From an uncultured Collinsella sp. (GTDB taxonomy: Bacteria; Actinomycetota; Coriobacteriia; Coriobacteriales; Coriobacteriaceae): DNA of 19,745 nt. The notes beneath the pieces are model-generated. The model worked only from the letters and a program-made list of their open reading frames with translations, was not told the origin of the DNA and ran no database searches. Made by a program: the position numbers and the translations under genes. This document shows positions 13,650 through 19,745 of the stretch, in pieces; within the stretch, counting starts at the first letter, position 1, and the number at the start of each line of letters is the position of its first letter. The stretch lies in NCBI GenBank assembly GCA_900552185.1, contig URYT01000012.1, positions 1 through 19,745 on the forward strand, in the 5' to 3' direction.

Positions 13650-14615
13650 ATGGCTCAAAACGCACGTTCCCATCGAAAGCTCAAGATAGCCGGCATCATT
13701 GCACTGGTGGTTGTCGTTGCGCTGCTCGGATTTGCCGGCAACTTTCTGTTTGACTTCGCGCTGAATCCCCGCGCGCCATACACCATGAAGATGATGCAGG
13801 ATAGCAAGAACGACAAAGAAGGTGAGCAGCCGGATGCCGAGGATACCGAGGCGCGGGCATGGTTTAAAGAGAACCGCAAGAGCAGCAACCTCACCGCGGA
13901 CGACGGGACCGAGCTTGCCGCCTGGTATTTTGCTGCGTCGGAGAGCACGCACGACTACGCCGTCTGCCTGCATGGATATACCAACGAGCCCATCGGTATG
14001 GCCCGATACGCCAAACGCTTCCACGACCGTGGCATGAACGTACTCGCACCCGCCGCCCGCGCCCACGAGCGCTCCGGCGGCGACTATATCGGCATGGGCT
14101 GGCCCGAGCGCCTCGACATCGTCGCATGGATCGAGCGAATCGTTCAGGCTGACCCCAAGGCGCGCATCCTGGTCTTTGGCGAATCCATGGGCGCGGCGAC
14201 CGCCATGAACGTCGCGGGGGAACCTCTGCCCGCAAACGTGAAATGCATTATCGAGGACTGCGGTTATACGAGTGTTTGGGACGAGTTTTCTCTGCAGCTC
14301 AAGGACGTGTTCGGCCTGCCCAGCTTTCCCTTGCTCGATGTAGCAAACTTGGTGTGCAACGTGCGCGCGGGCTACGACTTTCATAAGGCGAGCAGCGTGG
14401 AACAGCTCAAGCGCGCGACGGTTCCCATGCTGTTTATCCACGGTGACCAAGACACCTTTGTGCCGTACAGCATGCTCGACCAAAACTACGACGCGTGCGC
14501 CAGCAAGGTCAAGCAAAAGCTCACCGTCCATGGCGCCACCCACGCCAAGAGCGCGCAGGTCGACCCCGAACTCTACTGGAACACGGTCGACGACTTCCTC
14601 GACGAGTATTTTTAG
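13650..14615 (+). CDS. Membrane-anchored alpha/beta hydrolase
   Basis: 321 residues. An N-terminal basic segment and TM helix (about 11-34) would anchor the protein with the catalytic domain outside. The domain begins near 80 (SNLTADDGTELAAWYF). HGYT forms the oxyanion region, GESMG carries the nucleophile Ser179, HGDQD carries the likely acid Asp268 (Asp266 possible), and GATH the catalytic His298, so the triad is complete. It resembles YqkD-type serine hydrolases; the substrate (ester or peptide) is unknown. AGGAG lies eight bases before the ATG and a near-consensus promoter is present. It is the only gene in its transcription unit, divergent from the PAQR gene and followed by a strong terminator. 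Confidence 0.9.
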   Translation: MAQNARSHRKLKIAGIIALVVVVALLGFAGNFLFDFALNPRAPYTMKMMQDSKNDKEGEQPDAEDTEARAWFKENRKSSNLTADDGTELAAWYFAASESTHDYAVCLHGYTNEPIGMARYAKRFHDRGMNVLAPAARAHERSGGDYIGMGWPERLDIVAWIERIVQADPKARILVFGESMGAATAMNVAGEPLPANVKCIIEDCGYTSVWDEFSLQLKDVFGLPSFPLLDVANLVCNVRAGYDFHKASSVEQLKRATVPMLFIHGDQDTFVPYSMLDQNYDACASKVKQKLTVHGATHAKSAQVDPELYWNTVDDFLDEYF

Positions 14616-14661
14616 GCAAATAGTACGGTTTACTGGCCTATCTGACCCCCTAGCACTTCCG

Positions 14662-14700
14662 AAAAGCCGCCCGTGGGCACTGTGCTCACGGGCGGCTTTT
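14662..14700. terminator. Bidirectional intrinsic terminator
   Basis: The 14-bp arms AAAAGCCGCCCGTG and CACGGGCGGCTTTT enclose a short loop, with further pairing inside it. A and T runs at the two ends make it work on both strands. It lies between the converging alpha/beta hydrolase gene (stop at 14615) and the DUF362 gene (stop at 14749). Confidence 0.88.
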
Positions 14701-14748
14701 GCTAACAGTTGTGCTACAAAGGCGCTTGTTTTGTCTAATAGCTAGGTG

Positions 14749-15954
14749 CTACTTGACCTCGATGAGCTCGTACTTGCTCGTGCCCAGGCCGATCTTCTCG
14801 GCGTGCGCGATGCACACGCGCCAGTCGGTGTCGGGATGCGTGATGCAGAAGGGATCCTTGGCCTGCTCGCCCTCCAGATGCTCGTGGTTGTGCTCCATCT
14901 TGGCCGCGCTATCGGTGAGCTCGGTGTTGGGCAGCGGCTCAGACGCCATGACGGCGTCGGCGCAGGCCTGGTCGATGGCGACCGGGTCGAAGCTCGCGAA
15001 CATGCCGATGTCGTTGACGATAGGCGTATCGTTTTCGGGATGGCAGTCGCAGTTGGGACTGATGTCCATGGCAAGCGAGATGTGGAAGCTCGGGCGGCCG
15101 TCGACGACGGCCTTGGTGTACTCGGCGATCTTGCAGTTGAGCACGTCGGCCGCGGCCTCATAACCGGGCTTGATGCAGTCCTGGTTGCATGCCGCAATGC
15201 AGCGTCCGCAGCCCACGCAGCGATCGTGGTCGATGGCAGCCACGTGCACCGTGCGAGTAGCGCCGCTGGCAAGCTCGCGCTCGCGGGTGCCGTCGAACGA
15301 GATAGCGTTGTGCGCGCAGATCTTTTCGCAGGCATGGCAGCCAACGCAGTGCTCGGTCGCGACGTTCGGCTTGCCGGCGGCATGCTGCTCCATCTTGCCG
15401 GCACGGCTGCCGCCTCCCATGCCCAGGTTCTTCATGGCGCCGCCAAAACCGGCCTGCTCATGGCCCTTAAAGTGGGTGAGGCTGATCACGATATCGGCAT
15501 CCATGAGCGCCTGACCGATCTTGGCCTCGTGCACGTACTCGCCGCCCTCGACCGGGACGAGCGCCTCGTCGGTGCCCTTAAGGCCGTCGGCGATGATGAT
15601 CTGGCAGCCCGTGGCATACGGGGTAAAGCCGTTCTGGTAGGCGGTATCGATGTGCTCGAGCGCGTTTTTGCGGCTACCGACATAGAGCGTGTTGCAGTCG
15701 GTGAGGAAGGGCTTGCCGCCCAGCTCCTTGACGACATCCGCGACGGCGCGGGCGTAGTTGGGGCGCAAAAAGCTCAGGTTGCCCAGCTCGCCAAAGTGAA
15801 TCTTGATAGCAACGAACTTGTTCTCAAAGTCGATCTGCTCAATTCCGGCGTGACGGATGAGGCGCTTGAGCTTGTCGAGCTGGCTCTCGCGAGCATGCGT
15901 GCGCAGGTTGGTGAAGTACACCTTAGCGGGTGCTGCGGGTGCAGTTGCGGTCAT
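14749..15954 (-). CDS. DUF362 protein with two [4Fe-4S] ferredoxin motifs
   Basis: 401 residues, cytosolic. A DUF362 fold (about 10-200 and 260-400) is interrupted by a dicluster ferredoxin insert (about 202-265) with two complete Cx2Cx2Cx3C motifs, CVGCHACEKIC and CVGCGRCIAAC, each followed by a fourth-ligand-like distal C or H region. Hallmarks of DUF362 include KIHFGELGN, LTDCNTLYVGSRKNALEH, THFKGHEQAGFGGAMKNLGMG and the Asp-rich DPVAIDQAC. Such proteins are common in anaerobes and are thought to take part in electron transfer; the substrate is unknown. GAGGGG is eight bases upstream of the ATG. A promoter could not be pinned down: TTGACT at 16028-16023 is a good -35, but no matching -10 was found. 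The gene stands alone between a terminator and the REP cluster. Confidence 0.9.
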   Translation of the reverse strand: MTATAPAAPAKVYFTNLRTHARESQLDKLKRLIRHAGIEQIDFENKFVAIKIHFGELGNLSFLRPNYARAVADVVKELGGKPFLTDCNTLYVGSRKNALEHIDTAYQNGFTPYATGCQIIIADGLKGTDEALVPVEGGEYVHEAKIGQALMDADIVISLTHFKGHEQAGFGGAMKNLGMGGGSRAGKMEQHAAGKPNVATEHCVGCHACEKICAHNAISFDGTRERELASGATRTVHVAAIDHDRCVGCGRCIAACNQDCIKPGYEAAADVLNCKIAEYTKAVVDGRPSFHISLAMDISPNCDCHPENDTPIVNDIGMFASFDPVAIDQACADAVMASEPLPNTELTDSAAKMEHNHEHLEGEQAKDPFCITHPDTDWRVCIAHAEKIGLGTSKYELIEVK

Positions 15955-16038
15955 AGATCTATCCCCTCGGTCTATATGGCGTTACAGACATAAGAGGATG
16001 GTACCAGTTAAAGCAGAGGTAAAGTCAAGTACGGCACC

Positions 16039-16067
16039 TAGTCATTGGGGACGCTCTTAAATGACTA
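16039..16067. repeat. REP-like palindrome, copy A of the cluster
   Basis: TAGTCATT / AATGACTA stem (8 bp) around loop GGGGACGCTCTTA. It is identical to the 7630-7658 copy apart from one loop base. It opens a run of palindromes filling the gap between the DUF362 gene and the ABC permease. Confidence 0.75.
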
Positions 16068-16081
16068 CTCTTGGACTTTGA

Positions 16082-16110
16082 CACTCATTGGGGACGGACT
16101 TAAATGAGTG
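16082..16110. repeat. REP-like palindrome, copy B with compensatory stem changes
   Basis: CACTCATT / AATGAGTG stem (8 bp) around loop GGGGACGGACTTA. Relative to copy A the two arms differ at matching positions, so base pairing is kept. Stem length (8) and loop length (13) are the same. Confidence 0.75.
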
Positions 16111-16119
16111 CCTCGCCAC

Positions 16120-16150
16120 CTGGCAGCTAGGGACGTTCCTTTCCTGCCGG
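16120..16150. repeat. REP-like palindrome, copy C
   Basis: CTGGCAG and CTGCCGG pair over 7 bp with one G-T wobble around a 17-nt loop containing AGGGACGTTCCTTTC, which shares the family tip motif. The stem sequence is unrelated to copies A and B. Confidence 0.55.
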
Positions 16151-16152
16151 CA

Positions 16153-16215
16153 GCTGGGGACAGTCCTTGCCAGCACGGCCGGCGAACCGGCGAATCGGCA
16201 AAGACTGTCCCCGAT
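16153..16215. repeat. Inverted pair of REP-like units (BIME-like), copies D and E
   Basis: Copy D is GCTGG / CCAGC with a 12-nt loop (16153-16174). Copy E is the opposite orientation, ATCGG / CCGAT with a 12-nt loop (16194-16215). GGGGACAGTCCTTGCC in D is complementary to E's arm at 15 of 16 positions, so the pair can also form one large foldback. Copy E ends two bases before the permease stop. Paired inverted REPs are the known layout of bacterial interspersed mosaic elements. Confidence 0.65.
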
Positions 16216-16217
16216 GA

Positions 16218-18884
16218 CTACTCCTGCACCTTGAGAGCTTCGGCCAGGCCCACACGTTTGATGGAACGCATGTGCAGCAACGCCACGACCAGGTAGGTCG
16301 CAAAGCCAATGCCGACGCATGCAACCATGGACCAAGCGGGCGCATAGATTTCGATATTGCCGTTGTAGGCGAGCAGCATCGAGCGGAAGATGGCCGTGAG
16401 CGAGCCAATAATGACCGGCAGACTCAGCACGAGCGACGCCGCCACGCACAGCGTGATCGAGCGGATGTACAGATGCGAGATCTCGCTATCGCGATAGCCA
16501 AAGACTTTCATATAGCTAATCGAACGGGCGCTGTGGTCGATCACAGCCTTGGTCAGTAGATACATAAACAGCAGGAAGATAAACACCGCGAGGCCAACCA
16601 TCATGCCGATCATTTTGCTCATCATGCCTATAAACTGGTCACCCACGGCGCGCATGTCGTCGGGCGTGGTGTCGCCGGCAAAGTAACGAGCATCGAGGTC
16701 GAGCTTCTCGTCGCTCACATAGCCGTTAAAGTAGGCGGCGTCGTTGTCGAACAGCTCGTTAAAGTCGTCGATGCTCATATAGATATTCATGTCCGACTTG
16801 GAGCCCCAGGTGGCGTCCTTGCCCGTGTATTCCAGCGAATAGTCCTTGCCCTCGTACTTGTCGCCGAGCGTGACCTTCTGCCCCTCGCTCCAGCCAAACT
16901 TGTCGAGCAAGCCACCGCCAAAGACAACGCGCCCATCGCCGACGTTGAGGTCTTTCCAATAGCGCGAGTTGGGCGTGATGCCGTAGACGGAAATCGTCTC
17001 CTGCCCATTACCATCGCCGCGGTCGTATTGCAGCTGGTAAACGGCATATTTCTCGGCCTGTGCGATTGCGCCCGCGCCGTTGTCGGTCGTATTAACCGGG
17101 TGAATGTCGTCGTTGTCAGTGTCGATCTTAGAGGCCTTGTCGATCAGGTCGATGGCCTCGTCGCGGTCGCAGCCGAGGGCATCGGCAAGGTCATCGAGGC
17201 GCGCATAAAGCGCATCCTTCTTGTCCTGGACCTTGGCGAGCGCGTCCTGCGCCGCGGCCAGGCTCTCGGCAGACGGAGCGCTGGTCGCGGCATCGGCTGC
17301 CGCCTGCGCTGCATCGGCCGCGTCGTCAAGCTCGTCATCGGCATCCTGAGCGGCAGAAAGCAGTACGCCGTCAACCGACTGCAAACGCTCGAGTGCCGAC
17401 CACTGCTCGCGCTCCTCGGCGGTGCCCTCGAGTTCCAGCGGGGCCTTGAGCGTGTACTGGTGCTCGGCGACCAGGCTTGTCTCGAGGTTGTCCGCGTAGT
17501 GCGTCATCGTGGGCAGAATCGCCAGGCCAAAGAGCAGTAGCAGCGAGGCAAACGCAATGCCCACGAAAAGCGTGGCGAAGTTGCCCAGATTACGCAGGAA
17601 GATGCGCAGGCGGAAGCGCGAGACAAAGCCCATGCGCTCCGGCAGCTGCAGGCCGCGCTTGGTGCCCGACTTGCCGCCCGCCTCGTGACGGAGGAACTGC
17701 AACGGCGTCTTGCCCATTTTGCGGAGCAGGCCCACCAGCGTAATGAGGATAAGCGCGACGGCGGGAACCACGGCGCACTTCACAAAGATCTCCCAGCTCC
17801 AGTACACCTGGAAGGGCGGCAGGCTGTACGAGCCGTAATAGAGGCCGCGCATGGGCTCGGTAAAGAACGCAACGCCGAGCGCGGTGCCCAACAGCGCCGC
17901 GAGCATGCCCACGATGGCGGGAAGCGCGAGGTAGTGCAGTACGATCTCGCGACGGCGATAGCCGCTGGCGAGCAGTGTGCCGATGATGGCGCTCTCCTCC
18001 TCGATGGTGGCGTCGGTAAGGACCACAAAGACGAACGCCATGATCACGATGATGATGTCGAGCAGCGTCATCCACATCATAGAGTCGCCGTCCACGTCAT
18101 CGCGCGCATAGCCAATGCCTTGATTGGAATCGGCGTCGATCAGATCGTCCACGCGCGCATCGGCGTCGGTCAGTGCCTCGACCATATCTTGCTCGGCGTC
18201 GATGCGGTCCGCGGTGGGGAGGTCGCGATCGGTAAAGGTGAAGGAGTAGGTGTAGGCGGGCGCGCCGCCGGCATCTTCGAGCGCGGCAAAGCCGCCATCG
18301 GTGACCTCGGCCACGCCGTACGTGATGGTGTTCACCGTAAAGTCCGAATTGTTGAGAAACAGCGCCTGACTGTCGGGCTGGGTCATGATGCCGCAGATGA
18401 TGTAGGTGCGGCCCTCAAGCTCAACCTTATCGCCCACGGCGAGGTCGTTGTTGGTGGCGAAGACACGGTCGATGGCTACCTCATCGTCCGTCTTGGGCTC
18501 CTTGCCCTCACAGTAGGACGCGATATCGACCTTGGTGCGGTGCGCATAGGTGCGCAGCGTGCGCTTGGTGCCGTCGTCGCCGGCGGTCTTTTTGATGATG
18601 GCGTCGATGGAGAAATTCTTGTAGAGCGTGACGCCGCCGACGTCGTCGGCCGCGTCCTCGGCTGCCTTGAGTTGCTCCTCGGTCGCCTCGAAGGAGGTGG
18701 TCACGCGGCCGTCCTCAATCGTGTACGCATCGCGCATGTCATCGATGAGGCAGCCGATGGAATGCGCCGCGAGCAAAAAGCCCGAGGTGAGAGCGATACT
18801 TCCGCACATAAGCAAAAAGATGCCCAGGTACTTGCCGGTATTGCGGCGCAGCTCGCGTGGGAGACGTTTTGCGAGAGGTGTCAT
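16218..18884 (-). CDS. FtsX-type ABC transporter permease
   Basis: 888 residues with eight main TM helices in the MacB/FtsX pattern: TM1 near 15-40; a large outside domain to about 265; three TMs within about 270-395, including the TIEEESAIIGTLLASGYRRREI coupling segment; TM5 near 440-465; a second large outside domain; and three TMs in the last 135 residues, with SISYMKVFGYRDSEIS. The second outside domain holds an Ala/Asp-rich coiled coil (about 525-590). Such permeases usually do mechanotransmission or extrude lipids, peptides or surface factors rather than import nutrients; cargo unknown. The ATG at 18884 is chosen over a TTG at 18899 that overlaps the ATPase gene. It follows AGGCGG and lies 8 bp after the ATPase stop, so the two genes form one unit. 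REP copy E abuts its 3' end. Confidence 0.9.
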   Translation of the reverse strand: MTPLAKRLPRELRRNTGKYLGIFLLMCGSIALTSGFLLAAHSIGCLIDDMRDAYTIEDGRVTTSFEATEEQLKAAEDAADDVGGVTLYKNFSIDAIIKKTAGDDGTKRTLRTYAHRTKVDIASYCEGKEPKTDDEVAIDRVFATNNDLAVGDKVELEGRTYIICGIMTQPDSQALFLNNSDFTVNTITYGVAEVTDGGFAALEDAGGAPAYTYSFTFTDRDLPTADRIDAEQDMVEALTDADARVDDLIDADSNQGIGYARDDVDGDSMMWMTLLDIIIVIMAFVFVVLTDATIEEESAIIGTLLASGYRRREIVLHYLALPAIVGMLAALLGTALGVAFFTEPMRGLYYGSYSLPPFQVYWSWEIFVKCAVVPAVALILITLVGLLRKMGKTPLQFLRHEAGGKSGTKRGLQLPERMGFVSRFRLRIFLRNLGNFATLFVGIAFASLLLLFGLAILPTMTHYADNLETSLVAEHQYTLKAPLELEGTAEEREQWSALERLQSVDGVLLSAAQDADDELDDAADAAQAAADAATSAPSAESLAAAQDALAKVQDKKDALYARLDDLADALGCDRDEAIDLIDKASKIDTDNDDIHPVNTTDNGAGAIAQAEKYAVYQLQYDRGDGNGQETISVYGITPNSRYWKDLNVGDGRVVFGGGLLDKFGWSEGQKVTLGDKYEGKDYSLEYTGKDATWGSKSDMNIYMSIDDFNELFDNDAAYFNGYVSDEKLDLDARYFAGDTTPDDMRAVGDQFIGMMSKMIGMMVGLAVFIFLLFMYLLTKAVIDHSARSISYMKVFGYRDSEISHLYIRSITLCVAASLVLSLPVIIGSLTAIFRSMLLAYNGNIEIYAPAWSMVACVGIGFATYLVVALLHMRSIKRVGLAEALKVQE

Positions 18885-18892
18885 GGCGCCGC

Positions 18893-19606
<714 letters not shown>

Positions 19607-19699
19607 GGTATCCCCCATTGTTAGCCTAGTACTACTTTATGAACGTAATAGTAAACCTTGGCGAACTATTTTGGGGCGTGGCCTGGATTTTATTTCAGA

Positions 19700-19730
19700 C
19701 TAGTCATTGGGGACGTTCTTAAATGACTAG
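19700..19730. repeat. REP-like palindrome near the right edge
   Basis: CTAGTCATT / AATGACTAG form a perfect 9-bp stem around loop GGGGACGTTCTTA, the same loop as at 7630-7658. It lies about 95 bp upstream of the ABC ATPase start. Nothing else is recognised in the last 127 bases. Confidence 0.75.
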
Positions 19731-19745
19731 CTGTTAGATTGGCTC

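Noticed and set aside
14746..15993. 415-codon plus-strand open frame opposite the DUF362 gene
   Set aside because: The minus strand carries two intact ferredoxin motifs and a ribosome-binding site. The plus-strand frame has neither.
16039..16110. CRISPR-like repeats
   Set aside because: The two similar units are single palindromes with a 14-bp gap and further dissimilar hairpins after them. There are no regular spacers, leader or cas genes.

Overview
The window is GC-rich chromosomal DNA that fits a gut Coriobacteriia (Actinomycetota), most likely a Collinsella-like species. This rests on overall coding style, an NRAMP-related transporter of the type described in Eggerthella lenta, and short dispersed palindromes. 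No rRNA, tRNA or marker gene confirms it, so the taxonomy is inference. There is no prophage, transposase or CRISPR array. Almost all genes are complete, closely packed and mostly on the minus strand.

Region 1 (1-1490): a nucleoside hydrolase, cut by the window edge, lies downstream of a ribokinase. Together they would turn nucleosides into base plus ribose-5-phosphate. A promoter with an inverted repeat over its -35 box lies upstream. Divergent from it is a large membrane acyltransferase with an SGNH domain (1490-3706), probably an O-acetyltransferase for cell-surface glycans. Region 2 (3707-4222) is a 516-bp AT-rich non-coding stretch. It holds a 17-bp perfect hairpin, a degenerate REP-like hairpin, and a roughly 227-bp block bounded by 31-bp near-perfect inverted repeats that looks like a MITE. 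It ends with the terminator of the next operon.

Region 3 (4223-7600, minus) is a two-gene metal-ion operon: an MgtE-like protein with PRC-barrel, MgtE_N and CBS domains but a non-standard membrane domain, then an NRAMP-like transporter whose metal-site motifs match the Mg2+-type (NRMT) variant. A long leader with mutually exclusive RNA stems and a 10-codon upstream ORF precedes them. Region 4 (7678-13463, minus) holds a membrane-anchored NodB-fold protein lacking the key metal ligands, a PRC-barrel protein overlapping a YtxH-like protein, a stand-alone protein resembling the N-terminal domain of cyanophycin synthetase, a CNNM/CorC-type protein (a third Mg2+-related gene) and a PAQR/hemolysin III protein.

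Region 5 (13464-14748): a membrane-anchored alpha/beta hydrolase on the plus strand with a strong promoter and palindromic candidate operators, then a bidirectional terminator. Region 6 (14749-19745, minus): a DUF362/ferredoxin protein, a dense cluster of REP-like palindromes, and an ABC transporter made of an 8-TM FtsX-type permease and its ATPase. REP-like hairpins with a shared tip motif recur at about 3.77, 7.64, 16.04-16.22 and 19.71 kb, and their stems show compensatory base changes.

The most distinctive items are the paired MgtE-like/NRMT-like operon with its structured leader, the MITE-like block, the REP family, and the degenerate NodB protein.
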